Positions 16,841 through 24,745 of a stretch of DNA of 64,000 nt are shown here, one piece after another (position 1 is the stretch's first letter; the number at the start of each line of letters is the position of its first letter). Under the pieces are notes generated by a model. The model made no database searches. It had not been told where the DNA came from and worked only from the letters and a program-made list of their open reading frames with translations. The DNA lies in assembly GCA_964555355.1 (NCBI GenBank), contig CAZKRY010000006.1, positions 124,001 through 188,000 of the forward strand. Direction: 5' to 3'. The translations under genes were made by a program, and so were the position numbers. This DNA is from CAIKBL01 sp964555355. Lineage in GTDB: Bacteria; Pseudomonadota; Gammaproteobacteria; Ga0077536.

Positions 16841-18634
16841 ATGCCAAGTTACAAAGCACCCGTGCGCGACACACTTTTTGTGTTGAATGATGTGTTGAAT
16901 ATCGCTCAGTACTCGGCGCTGCCAGGATTCCGTGAGGCGGATGCGGATCTGATGACGGCGATTTTGAGTGAAGGGGCCAAGTTCACGGAGGAGGTCATTC
17001 AGCCATTGAATCTTTCAGGGGACGAAGTTGGGTGCACGCGCCATGCTGACGGCCGAGTGACTACGCCTCCGGGTTTCAAATCTGCGTACGAACAGTATGT
17101 GGCAGGAGGTTGGGGCGCGTTGGCGTGCGATCCGGCGTACGGTGGGCAAGGTTTACCGCATGCAATTTCAACCGCGCTGGAAGAGTACATGATTGCGGCC
17201 AACATGGCCTTCACGATGTACCCCGGCCTCACGCTTGGCGCCATTGCGGCCATCACGGCGGTTGGTTCGGATGCGCAAAAGGCGCAGTACCTGCCGCCAA
17301 TGGTGGCGGGCGCTTGGACCGGCACAATGAATTTGACCGAGCCGCACTGCGGCACTGACTTGGGCCTCCTCCGCACCAAGGCGGAGTTACAAGCCGACGG
17401 CACTTATCGGATTACCGGTACCAAGATTTTTATCTCGGCCGGCGAGCATGATTTAAGCGAAAACATCGTGCACCTGGTGCTGGCCAAAGCTACCGATTCG
17501 CCGGACAGCATCAAAGGAATTTCGCTTTTCATCGTGCCGAAGTTTTTAGTCAATGACGATGGTTCGCTCGGCGCACGCAATGCGGTGAGCTGCGGCGCGA
17601 TCGAAGAGAAAATGGGCATCCACGGTAACGCCACCTGCGTCATGAATTACGACGGTGCGACGGGTTATTTAATCGGCGAGAAAGAAAAAGGCATGCGCGC
17701 AATGTTCATCATGATGAACGCCGCGCGCCTCGGCGTTGGTCTGCAAGGACTCGCGATCTCGGAAGTGGCGTACCAAAACGCCGTTGCCTATGCCCGCGAC
17801 AGGCTCCAAGGGCGCGCGCTGAGTGGCCCAAAAAATGCCGCCGGCAAGGCCGATCCGATCATCGTGCATCCAGATGTGCGGCGCATGCTGATGAGTGCAA
17901 AAGCCTTTAACGAAGGTGCCCGCGCGCTCGCGTTGTGGGGTGCATTGCAAGTCGATTTGGCGCAGGTCGCGGAAAGCGCCGAAGCGCGTCAGCAAGCCGA
18001 CGACCTGATTGGACTGCTCACCCCTGTGATCAAGGCGTATTTCACCGAGCAAGGGTATGTCAATGCCACCAACGCGCAGCAGTGCTTTGGCGGGCACGGT
18101 TATGTGCGTGAATGGGGCATGGAGCAGTTTGTGCGCGATGCGCGCATTGCGATGATTTATGAAGGAACAAATGGGGTGCAGGCGCTCGATTTGGTCGGCC
18201 GTAAGTTGGCCGCGCACGGCGGTCGGGCGCTGCGCTTATTCAGCGCGCAGGTAGGTAAACTGATCGAAGCTTCAACCGCCGATCCGGCGCTCGCAACGTT
18301 CGCGAGCGCGTTGCAGCGCGGATTGGATGATCTCCAAGCAGCGACCCAGTGGCTGATGCGCAACGCGTTGATGAAACCCGATAATGCCGGTGCGGCCTCG
18401 ATGCCGTATTTGAGCCTGATGGCGTTGGTCGCCATGGGAGCGATGTGGTTGCAGATTGCCACCGCCGCCCGGCGCGCCTTGGCAAGCGCGACGGACGGTT
18501 CCGATTTTTATCAGCACAAACTCATCACCGCGCGATTTTTCTTTTCGCATGTCCTGCCGGAAACGGCGGTGCATCGTACTCGCGTGGAGGCGGGCGCGGA
18601 GAACTTAATGGCACTGGCGGCGGAGGCATTTTGA
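16841..18634 (+). CDS. acyl-CoA dehydrogenase, DmdC-like
   Basis: A 597-residue FAD enzyme of the large acyl-CoA dehydrogenase group, which includes 3-methylmercaptopropionyl-CoA and phenylacyl-CoA dehydrogenases. The middle domain has GTMNLTEPHCGTDLG, the C-terminal domain QCFGGHGYVREWGMEQ, and IYEGTNGVQALDL carries the likely catalytic Glu (about 441). An extra C-terminal acyl-CoA dehydrogenase domain of about 130 residues is present. The ATG at 16841 follows AAGGAGAGG; a frame extension to TTG at 16784 lacks a ribosome site. The reaction is alpha,beta-dehydrogenation of an acyl-CoA passing electrons to ETF. The chain type is unknown, but the neighbourhood suggests a hydrophobic or branched acid. 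Confidence 0.92.
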   Translation: MPSYKAPVRDTLFVLNDVLNIAQYSALPGFREADADLMTAILSEGAKFTEEVIQPLNLSGDEVGCTRHADGRVTTPPGFKSAYEQYVAGGWGALACDPAYGGQGLPHAISTALEEYMIAANMAFTMYPGLTLGAIAAITAVGSDAQKAQYLPPMVAGAWTGTMNLTEPHCGTDLGLLRTKAELQADGTYRITGTKIFISAGEHDLSENIVHLVLAKATDSPDSIKGISLFIVPKFLVNDDGSLGARNAVSCGAIEEKMGIHGNATCVMNYDGATGYLIGEKEKGMRAMFIMMNAARLGVGLQGLAISEVAYQNAVAYARDRLQGRALSGPKNAAGKADPIIVHPDVRRMLMSAKAFNEGARALALWGALQVDLAQVAESAEARQQADDLIGLLTPVIKAYFTEQGYVNATNAQQCFGGHGYVREWGMEQFVRDARIAMIYEGTNGVQALDLVGRKLAAHGGRALRLFSAQVGKLIEASTADPALATFASALQRGLDDLQAATQWLMRNALMKPDNAGAASMPYLSLMALVAMGAMWLQIATAARRALASATDGSDFYQHKLITARFFFSHVLPETAVHRTRVEAGAENLMALAAEAF

Positions 18635-18699
18635 AAGCGCGTCGCTTTGACAAGAGAAGTTAGCGGCGGCGCCTTTGTGCGTTGCGGGTTGAGGCGCTG

Positions 18700-18854
18700 C
18701 CCCTCACCCGGCGCTTCGCGCCGGCCTCTCCCAGCGGGAGAGGCGAATTCGTGAACTCTCTCCCGGTGGGAGAGGCGAACCCGGTAACTTTCTCTCGGTG
18801 GGAGCGGCAAAATTTTTAACCCTCTCCCGCTAGCGGGAGAGGGCAGGGTGAGGG
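18700..18854. repeat. composite intergenic hairpin repeat bounded by CCCTCACCC/GGGTGAGGG
   Basis: A 155-base element between the acyl-CoA dehydrogenase and the LLM gene. Outer perfect inverted repeats are CCCTCACCC (18701-18709) and GGGTGAGGG (18846-18854). Inside are four hairpins in a row with the core CTCTCCC-N3-GGGAGAG: 18725-18743, 18757-18775, a degenerate one around 18790-18806, and 18820-18842. The units are separated by short GGCGAA(T/C)-type spacers. This is the form of the REP-like intergenic repeats common in proteobacteria. It probably also acts as a transcript-end or mRNA-stabilising structure. Confidence 0.8.
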
Positions 18855-18914
18855 TGGAATGGAAGCGCCTACGGCATAACGCCAGATCATTGATCGCTAA
18901 CAAATAGGAGCACT

Positions 18915-19934
18915 ATGAAAATCGATTGTTTAATGCCGGCCGCGATGCCGGCGCAAGTCAACGCGCGCGCGCAGGAACTCGAGGCCTTGGGCTTCGATGG
19001 CGTGTGGACTTTCGAAGCCGCCAATGACGCGTTCTTCCCGCTGGCATATGCGGCGCAAGCAACCTCGCGGCTCGAGCTCGGCACAAATATCGCGGTCGCT
19101 TTCGCGCGCACGCCGTTTGCGATGGCGCAAACGGCGTGGGATTTGCAACGTTATTCGCATGGACGATTTCACTTAGGCCTAGGCACGCAGGTTCGTGCGC
19201 ATGTCGAACGACGCTTCTCGGCCGCGTTTGAGCATCCGGCGGCCCGCGTGACGGATTACATTCGGTGCGTGCGCGCGATTTGGGATACGTTTCAAAACCG
19301 CACCAAGCCTAACTATCAGGGACAGTTCTATCAGTTCAAGCTCATCAACCCGTTTTTTGAACCCGGTCCAATCGACCACCCCCACATCCCGATCTATCTC
19401 GCGGGGGTCAATCCGCGCATGTGTCGCGCGGCCGGCGAGGTGGCGGATGGCTTTCACGTACACCCGATGCATACCGCAGGTTATCTGCGCGATGTCGTCC
19501 GTCCGGCACTCGATGAAGGCGCTAAAACGCGCAATCTGAGTGTGGCTGATCTCGTGTTGTATTCGCCGGTGTTTGTTATCACGGGTGAAACACAAGCCGA
19601 GATGGATGCGATGATGCAAACCGTGCGCGGCCAAGTTTCGTTCTACGGCTCAACGCCAAGTTACGCCGCGGTGCTCGAGTACTTGGGATTCAACGAACTT
19701 GGTAAGCAGCTCGGCTACTTAATGCGCGAAGGCCGCATGGCCGACATGGCAAAGGCAGTTCCGGATCGTTTGCTGGAAGAAGTTGCGATTATTGGTAAGC
19801 CAACTGAAATTGGGCGATTGCTCCGCGAACGCTATACCGGTCTGCTCGATCGCGTATCGCTTTACATGACGATGGGCGGCGATGGGAACTTTTCGCGTTG
19901 GCGGGAACTCGTGCAGGCGATTCACGCAAACTAA
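18915..19934 (+). CDS. LLM-class (luciferase-like) F420/FMN-dependent oxidoreductase
   Basis: A 339-residue luciferase-like monooxygenase, closest to the TIGR03617 group called F420-dependent LLM class oxidoreductase. Family elements are ELEALGFDGVWTFEAANDAFFPL, LGTNIAVAFARTPFAMAQTAWDLQRYSHGRFHLGLGTQ, and PHIPIYLAGVNPRMCRAAGEVADGFHVHP, which together form the TIM-barrel flavin or F420 pocket. AGGAGC precedes the ATG. The actual cofactor is not decidable here. It follows the acyl-CoA dehydrogenase across a repeat-filled gap and faces the nitroreductase gene. Confidence 0.88.
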   Translation: MKIDCLMPAAMPAQVNARAQELEALGFDGVWTFEAANDAFFPLAYAAQATSRLELGTNIAVAFARTPFAMAQTAWDLQRYSHGRFHLGLGTQVRAHVERRFSAAFEHPAARVTDYIRCVRAIWDTFQNRTKPNYQGQFYQFKLINPFFEPGPIDHPHIPIYLAGVNPRMCRAAGEVADGFHVHPMHTAGYLRDVVRPALDEGAKTRNLSVADLVLYSPVFVITGETQAEMDAMMQTVRGQVSFYGSTPSYAAVLEYLGFNELGKQLGYLMREGRMADMAKAVPDRLLEEVAIIGKPTEIGRLLRERYTGLLDRVSLYMTMGGDGNFSRWRELVQAIHAN

Positions 19935-19951
19935 TCGAGATCGAATGCGCT

Positions 19952-20000
19952 GGCCGCGCACTGAAGTTAGGGATTACCTAAGACTTTAGGTCGCGCGGCC
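19952..20000. terminator. long bidirectional hairpin between convergent genes
   Basis: GGCCGCGC (19952-19959) pairs perfectly with GCGCGGCC (19993-20000). Inside, CTGAAGT (19961-19967) pairs with ACTTTAG (19983-19989, one G-U), and TAGG (19968-19971) with CCTA (19977-19980), leaving a five-base loop. The long stem lies between the LLM gene and the nitroreductase gene and includes the last codons of the latter. There is no U-tract, so it could stop transcription imperfectly or stabilise 3' ends. Confidence 0.6.
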
Positions 20001-20624
20001 CCAACGCTCCACAAACGTTAAGCGCCGCGCGGGTGTTCGCTTAACCTTCCCGAACGGTTCGTCTGGGTAGCCGATTGGCAGCGCTGCGGCGACGCCAAAT
20101 TCGTCCGGAATATCGAAGTAGTGGCAGAGTTCTTCCTCAAATGCCTCGTGCATGGTGGTTAGGCAGGCGCCGAGCCCCTCTGCGCGGCACGCGAGCAGAA
20201 TGTTTTGGATGCACGGAAACACCGAACTCGGGGACACGGGTTGTTTGCCGATACGTTGCGCGGTGGCAAGTCCAAACGGCCATTCACGGCGACCGCAGAC
20301 CAACAAAATGAGCGGTACTTGGTGCATACATTCGGCCAGTTGCAGCATGGCCTCGGCGATGCCGGGCTTCGTCGCGCGGTGAGCGGCGCGCGAACGCGCA
20401 AAACGGCGGCGCATCGCGATCAAATACCGATCGCCGAAAAAGCGCTTTGACGATGGTTCAACGAGCAGCAAAAAGCGCCAAGGCTGATGGTTACGCACGC
20501 TCGGCGCGCCCACCGCGTGTTCAAGGATATTTTCGATGAGTGGCAGCGGGACCGGTTCGGGCCGGAAATTTCGGATCGCGCGTGTCTCGCGCATGACTTG
20601 ATACAGGCTAGGCAAGTCGCTCAT
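19986..20624 (-). CDS. nitroreductase family protein
   Basis: A 212-residue FMN-binding nitroreductase-fold protein. The N terminus has MRETRAIRNFRPEPVPLPLIENILEHAVGAPSVRNHQPWRF, with the Arg/Ser residues that bind the FMN phosphate, and the C-terminal half has ACRAEGLGACLTTMHEAFEEELCHYFDIPDEFGVAAALPIGYP. The family reduces nitro compounds, quinones, enones or dehalogenates iodotyrosine; a substrate is not assigned. The ATG at 20624 is chosen because AGGAGTG lies at good spacing upstream; a GTG nine bases earlier is less likely. It lies 39 bases downstream of the ribbon-helix-helix-like gene. Confidence 0.88.
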   Translation of the reverse strand: MSDLPSLYQVMRETRAIRNFRPEPVPLPLIENILEHAVGAPSVRNHQPWRFLLLVEPSSKRFFGDRYLIAMRRRFARSRAAHRATKPGIAEAMLQLAECMHQVPLILLVCGRREWPFGLATAQRIGKQPVSPSSVFPCIQNILLACRAEGLGACLTTMHEAFEEELCHYFDIPDEFGVAAALPIGYPDEPFGKVKRTPARRLTFVERWGRAT

Positions 20625-20663
20625 CGCGCTCACTCCTAGTTGCGAAAGCTTGCTCGCGCTCGT

Positions 20664-21215
20664 TCAATGTTCGGCTTGTGCGGCCGGGCAAGTGGGCAGG
20701 TATTTAGCCTCCAAATAGGTTTGCAAAAACTTCTGCGCCGCCGCGGGGGGTACGTCCGCACCGGTCAGTTCGTGCAAGCGCATCGCGAGATAGCGCTCCG
20801 GCAAAATGGATGCCGCGAGTAATTCAATATCTTGTTCGGCGATGACGGGCGCACTGCCTTCGTCGCCCGCTTGTAGAAGCTGTTCCAGTCGTCGACCACT
20901 CAGATTGAAGTGGCTCACGAGATCGGCGGCATGGCTTGCGAACATCTTCAATAGTTGCTCGAAGCTCGGTTTGGTTTGACTTAAGGCAGTTGTTTCGCGC
21001 AAACCAATTTTCAGCAAAAAGCGAAAGACATCTGATTCGCGCACCTTCAGGCGTCGTCCAATCGCTTTAATGCGGCCGTAATCCGAGGTGTTGATGCGAA
21101 TCGATACGCTGCGCTTGCTGTTATCGACAATTTCGCTATAGGCCGCGTCGTGGTCCGCGAATTGTGTCTGCGAGGGCGGGAGATGCAGTGACTCGCTCAT
21201 TGGTGTAACACCCAT
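20664..21215 (-). CDS. ribbon-helix-helix-like putative regulator
   Basis: A 183-residue protein I do not recognise as a named family. Residues about 34-72 (KRSVSIRINTSDYGRIKAI followed by RRLKVRESDVFRFLLKIGL) look like a ribbon-helix-helix DNA-binding unit: a short basic beta strand, then two helices. The rest is helical with no obvious ligand domain and includes LERYLAMRLHELTGAD-like segments and a C-terminal AAAQKFLQTYLEAKY helix. AAAGGA precedes the ATG. It sits 61 bases downstream of the coiled-coil gene and 39 upstream of the nitroreductase, and could regulate itself or the envelope locus. Confidence 0.6.
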   Translation of the reverse strand: MGVTPMSESLHLPPSQTQFADHDAAYSEIVDNSKRSVSIRINTSDYGRIKAIGRRLKVRESDVFRFLLKIGLRETTALSQTKPSFEQLLKMFASHAADLVSHFNLSGRRLEQLLQAGDEGSAPVIAEQDIELLAASILPERYLAMRLHELTGADVPPAAAQKFLQTYLEAKYLPTCPAAQAEH

Positions 21216-21259
21216 CTTATCGGTCCTTTAAAGTCTGAGGCCGGTATGTGAATTCTGTG

Positions 21260-21271
21260 TGACAGTTGTCA
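21260..21271. promoter_or_regulatory. inverted repeat TGACA-N2-TGTCA upstream of the RHH-like gene
   Basis: TGACAGTTGTCA lies between the coiled-coil gene and the ribbon-helix-helix-like gene, about 45 bases before the latter's start. Short palindromic half-sites of this kind suit a small dimeric regulator, so autoregulation is possible. On the minus strand it reads CTGACAACTGTCAC, which also contains one Pho-box-like half (CTGTCAC) but lacks a properly spaced partner. Confidence 0.3.
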
Positions 21272-21276
21272 GCGCT

Positions 21277-21948
21277 TTAGTTCTCCGCCGCTTCAACGTT
21301 CACGTCGCGCAGTTGCTCATACATTCGATCTGTAACGTCTTGCGCCGCGTTTTCACGGGCCACCCGACTTAGGCCGGAGAAAGGTTCGCCTTCCCGCAGC
21401 GCATCCCAGGCGGTCTTGCTGTCATAGCGCTCAAGAAGTTCCTGATTGATTTCGAAGAGCGCGAGATTCTTTTTTTCGGCGTCCGCGAGTTCGCGGGTGG
21501 CAACCGCGAGATGCGCTTCGAGATCCGCGCGCGCGGCCTCGGTCTCCGCAAGCTTGGTACGCGTGTCTTTGTAGAGGCCCGCGACTTCGCGCAGTTTGGC
21601 CGTCGTTTGTTCCAACCGGGTTTGCGTACGATTTAAATTACGGTCAAGTGAAGACGCGCGAGAGCCAGCGGCGGCAAGATCACGCGCGGCCGCGGACAAC
21701 GCCACGGTTTGCTCTTTAGCGGTTGCCTCGGCGCTTGCGAGTTTACGTTGTTTACCGGCGAGTTCCGCCCGCACTTTGGCGAGTTCGGCTTCCAATTGGC
21801 CCTTTTGCTGGGCGATCTGCTTCAACATACCCTGTGCGCGCTGGAGCGCTTGCTGGGTTTGTTGAGGATTATCAGCCAACACGTAGGGTGCGAGGATTAC
21901 ACCCGAAATCGCGAGGACGAGTGTGCGGATTGTTTTAGAACTTTGCAT
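21277..21948 (-). CDS. exported coiled-coil protein
   Basis: A 223-residue periplasmic protein of unknown function. The ATG at 21948 begins a clear signal peptide (SKTIRTLVLAISGVILAPYVLA) and follows AGGTGGATC; a longer frame to 22047 overlaps the porin and is rejected. Residues about 30-175 form an almost uninterrupted Ala/Gln/Leu/Glu-rich coiled coil (QQALQRAQGMLKQIAQQ, LEAELAKVRAELAGKQ and so on). The C terminus is a compact region ending DVTDRMYEQLRDVNVEAAEN. The start overlaps the porin stop by 14 bases, so translation is coupled. In this module it could act as a periplasmic spacer or adaptor between TonB-like protein and porin; that is inference. Confidence 0.8.
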   Translation of the reverse strand: MQSSKTIRTLVLAISGVILAPYVLADNPQQTQQALQRAQGMLKQIAQQKGQLEAELAKVRAELAGKQRKLASAEATAKEQTVALSAAARDLAAAGSRASSLDRNLNRTQTRLEQTTAKLREVAGLYKDTRTKLAETEAARADLEAHLAVATRELADAEKKNLALFEINQELLERYDSKTAWDALREGEPFSGLSRVARENAAQDVTDRMYEQLRDVNVEAAEN

Positions 21949-23623
21949 TGAGATCCACCTGCAACACATCGATCGCCAGCGGCGGGCCATCGATTTCATT
22001 CGCCGATAGCCAGTTCGCGCGCAGCCAAACGCCGCGACCGATGCCATAGCGGGCGCTCAAGAGGTAACCCTTGGCATCGGTGCCACCTAAATGGAAATCC
22101 GAGTTGGTAAAGGCATCGAGCACCGCGTCGCGTTGCAAATAGCGATAGCCCGCGGCTACCTGCCAGTCACCGAATTTGGTGATCTCGGCCCAACCCGCGC
22201 TCATTTCCAATTGCCAGCCGAGGGTGCGCTCTTTAATGGGATAAAGGTAAGTCACGCCGCCGGTGCGGCGTTCGATCTCGCGTTCGTCGTAGCCGAAGTT
22301 CTTCACAATGTCGGCGGTAAGAATGAAGTGATACGGCGCGAAGAAGGCGAGATCGATTTCACTCGTTAAGTTAAGCAGACGATAGTCGGCCGCGAGCGCG
22401 AAGAGTTGGTCGTTAAACCCACCGTTCAGGTTCGGATCGTTGGCAATGTTAAAGAGCAAATTACCCTTGGTGAGGTAGTCAGGCGCCGTACTGTTGGCGA
22501 GCGTGCTGCCAAGCTCGTTGCGTCGCCCGATTGTGTGAATGTAGTCATAAACGGCGCCGCCGAGCGTAACGGCGGATTGATTGTCGAACTCCCAAGTCCC
22601 CAAGAGCTGTCCACCCGCGAGCCATTTGTCTTCGGTCGAGAACTCCACTTGATCGAGCGGGAAGAGGCCGACGGTGACCCCGACGTGTCGTGCGCGATCG
22701 CCTAGGTCTTCCAGTCCGCCCCCGCCCACGTGTTGGCGGAGTGTCATCGCCGCGCCGTCGAAGCTTAAATCTTCGTCCCATACTAAGTCGGTGGAAAAGA
22801 AAGGATTGGCCATACGCCCGAAGGTAAGCGTTAACCAATCGGGGCCGATCTCGGCGGCGCGATGATAAGTCAGCGCCGCGCGGTCTAATTGGATATCAAG
22901 GCGACGGCCGGTATCGCCCAAGGTCACATTGGTCGAGATGGGATTGGCTTCATTGCCGGTGGCAAGGCGCGCATCAAACAACCACCGTTCGTCGAGCTTG
23001 GCGCTCAGTCCGAAGCGCGCCCGCGCGCGCCAACGGTTGGTGTTGTCCGAGGTATTCAAAAACGCATCGGTCCCGGCGTCGGTAATGCCCCCGGCGTCAT
23101 TGATCGACAAAATATCGAGGTACAGATTATCCGCGCTTAGCGTCTGCGGATTTTCGTTGCCGTAACGATCGAGTTGGTGACGTACACGCACGTCACCGCT
23201 CAGTTTTATCTTGCTGATCCAGGATGGCAGTGCGTCCGGCGTGCCCCAGCGTTCCTGTTTGGCTTTTTGCGAAACATCCGCCAATACGTCCTGGCGTAGC
23301 TCGGAGCGTACTTGTTCGCGGATCTCCTTCTTCACGAATTCCGGCACGTACGGTACGCGCACGACATGCTTGCCAGGGGAGGGCTCGGCCGGTGCCGGCG
23401 TGCTCGCCACGGCCGCCTTGGCATCTTGTTCCGCTTTTTTGACGAGCGCCGCCGCCGCATCTTTATTGAGCACGCCCTGCTCGACTAACGCATCGACGAG
23501 ATTGAGCACGGTGGCTTTAAGTGTCAAAAGTTCTTCGCGTTCGTTGGCGAAAGCCGACGGCGCCGCAAGCCCGCTCAGTATTCCGAGCGTTATCCCAGCA
23601 AGTGTGTTGGACAGGTTATTCAC
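21935..23623 (-). CDS. putative outer-membrane porin (Porin_5-like)
   Basis: A 562-residue outer-membrane protein. A signal peptide (about 1-26, ending APSAFA) is followed by a helical region (about 27-130: LLTLKATVLNLVDALVEQGVLN, a Pro/Ala-rich link, and KKEIREQVRSELRQDVLADV). A beta barrel then begins with SWISKIKLSGDVRVRHQLDRYGNEN and ends with a terminal Phe (VLQVDLNAKF). This matches the family simply called putative porin. The start is a GTG at 23623. It lies downstream of exbB-exbD-tonB-like genes in the same orientation, suggesting that the inner-membrane proton channel acts on this barrel or its cargo. The substrate is unknown; phosphate or organophosphate is a hypothesis based on upstream regulatory repeats. 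Confidence 0.87.
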   Translation of the reverse strand: MNNLSNTLAGITLGILSGLAAPSAFANEREELLTLKATVLNLVDALVEQGVLNKDAAAALVKKAEQDAKAAVASTPAPAEPSPGKHVVRVPYVPEFVKKEIREQVRSELRQDVLADVSQKAKQERWGTPDALPSWISKIKLSGDVRVRHQLDRYGNENPQTLSADNLYLDILSINDAGGITDAGTDAFLNTSDNTNRWRARARFGLSAKLDERWLFDARLATGNEANPISTNVTLGDTGRRLDIQLDRAALTYHRAAEIGPDWLTLTFGRMANPFFSTDLVWDEDLSFDGAAMTLRQHVGGGGLEDLGDRARHVGVTVGLFPLDQVEFSTEDKWLAGGQLLGTWEFDNQSAVTLGGAVYDYIHTIGRRNELGSTLANSTAPDYLTKGNLLFNIANDPNLNGGFNDQLFALAADYRLLNLTSEIDLAFFAPYHFILTADIVKNFGYDEREIERRTGGVTYLYPIKERTLGWQLEMSAGWAEITKFGDWQVAAGYRYLQRDAVLDAFTNSDFHLGGTDAKGYLLSARYGIGRGVWLRANWLSANEIDGPPLAIDVLQVDLNAKF

Positions 23624-23653
23624 GAAAGTACCAATGAGTTATTTTGATTCTTC

Positions 23654-24307
23654 TCAGCGCGCGACAACTCGGAGCTTGACCGGCTGAGGCATGTCGTCCG
23701 GTGGGGAGTCGCTGAGTTGAAGGCCAGACAATGTTTCGCGCAGTGCCGAATCGCTCGCGACGTTGCCGGTGGAATCGCTCAATTCAAACCGTTCGATGCG
23801 GCCTGAAGAATCGATCCATAACTTAACCACTACCGCGTACTTGGCGCCGCGTGCGTCATCGTTATTGGCGAGTAGATTCTGCAGATCGCGTTGAATGATA
23901 CCGGCGTACCAACGATTGCGATCGCCGCCACCGATCAAACCTCGGCCCCCTTTTTTTGCACGCAGACCAAAACCATCGGCACCGGCGACACCTTCCGCAT
24001 CGAGCCCCAAATCCTCACCCGGCGGAGGCTCATCGCTGGCGGCTTCCTCCGGTACCGGTTCTGGCTCGGGTTCGGGGATATTCACTTGCTCTTCCGGGGG
24101 AGGCGGCTCTTCGAGTTTCGGCGGAGGTGGGGGCGGCGGCGGCGGTTGCACCAGTGATATTTCTTGAATTTTGGGCGGCTCGGGCGGCGTGCCACCGCCC
24201 AGTCCGCGCACCGCGAAGTAACCACCGATGGCAAACAAAACCAACAGCCCAACCCCGCCAATAAGTGGCCCTTGCTTGCGCCAGAACGACTCTTCTTGCG
24301 AATCCAT
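23654..24307 (-). CDS. TonB-like energy transducer
   Basis: A 217-residue TonB-type protein. A short cytoplasmic start (MDSQEESFWRKQ) and one membrane helix (about 13-35) are followed by a Pro/Glu-rich periplasmic spacer including nine consecutive prolines (about 55-63). A Gly-rich patch (KKGGRGLIGGGDRNRWYAGII) leads to a small C-terminal domain (about 135-217) resembling TonB_C, with YAVVVKLWIDSSGRIERFELSDSTG. It lies 16 bases downstream of exbD. It should couple the proton gradient, through the neighbouring ExbB/ExbD pair, to an outer-membrane partner; no canonical TonB-dependent receptor is in the window, so the porin or TpsB are the local candidates. Confidence 0.85.
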   Translation of the reverse strand: MDSQEESFWRKQGPLIGGVGLLVLFAIGGYFAVRGLGGGTPPEPPKIQEISLVQPPPPPPPPPKLEEPPPPEEQVNIPEPEPEPVPEEAASDEPPPGEDLGLDAEGVAGADGFGLRAKKGGRGLIGGGDRNRWYAGIIQRDLQNLLANNDDARGAKYAVVVKLWIDSSGRIERFELSDSTGNVASDSALRETLSGLQLSDSPPDDMPQPVKLRVVAR

Positions 24308-24323
24308 GGCGCGGCGAATCCGG

Positions 24324-24734
24324 TTACTTCACAAGCTTCTGCGTCACCAGCCCGATCTGGGTGACGCCAACGCGACCGACTAAATCGAGTACGTCCATCA
24401 CCAGCTGATACTGCACAGTGGCATCGCCCTTGACAACCACCGGTAGTTCCGGATCAGCCGCATACAATGACGCCAAACGCGACTCGAGTTCTTGCAGGGT
24501 CACCGGATAGGTGTCTAGAAAGATGTTGCCCTCGGCGGTAATGGTGACCGCCTTGGTTTTCGGCTCCGCTAGCGACGGCGCGTTGCTCGCTTGCGGCAGA
24601 TTGACTTGGATGCCTTGCACCGAAGCCGTGGTCATGATGATGAAAATAATCAACAGCACAAAGGTCAGGTCGACCATCGGTGTGATGTTGATGTCGTCGT
24701 AGGGTTCGCTGTCACCTTTGACTTCGGCGGCCAT
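24324..24734 (-). CDS. exbD: ExbD/TolR family protein
   Basis: A 136-residue ExbD. After a short cytoplasmic segment comes INITPMVDLTFVLLIIFIIMTTA, the single membrane helix with the essential Asp at residue 22. The periplasmic domain (about 45-136) has VTITAEGNIFLDTYPVTLQELESRL and ends with VDVLDLVGRVGVTQIGLVTQKL, as in normal ExbD/TolR. It lies 11 bases downstream of the ExbB-type fusion gene and 16 upstream of the tonB-like gene, forming a standard exbB-exbD-tonB order. Its role is proton conduction coupled to TonB-like motion. Confidence 0.92.
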   Translation of the reverse strand: MAAEVKGDSEPYDDINITPMVDLTFVLLIIFIIMTTASVQGIQVNLPQASNAPSLAEPKTKAVTITAEGNIFLDTYPVTLQELESRLASLYAADPELPVVVKGDATVQYQLVMDVLDLVGRVGVTQIGLVTQKLVK

Positions 24735-24745
24735 GGTGAGTCCCG

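Noticed and set aside
21949..22047. N-terminal extension of the coiled-coil protein to 22047
   Set aside because: The extension overlaps the porin and hides a clear signal peptide that starts at 21948 behind AGGTGG.
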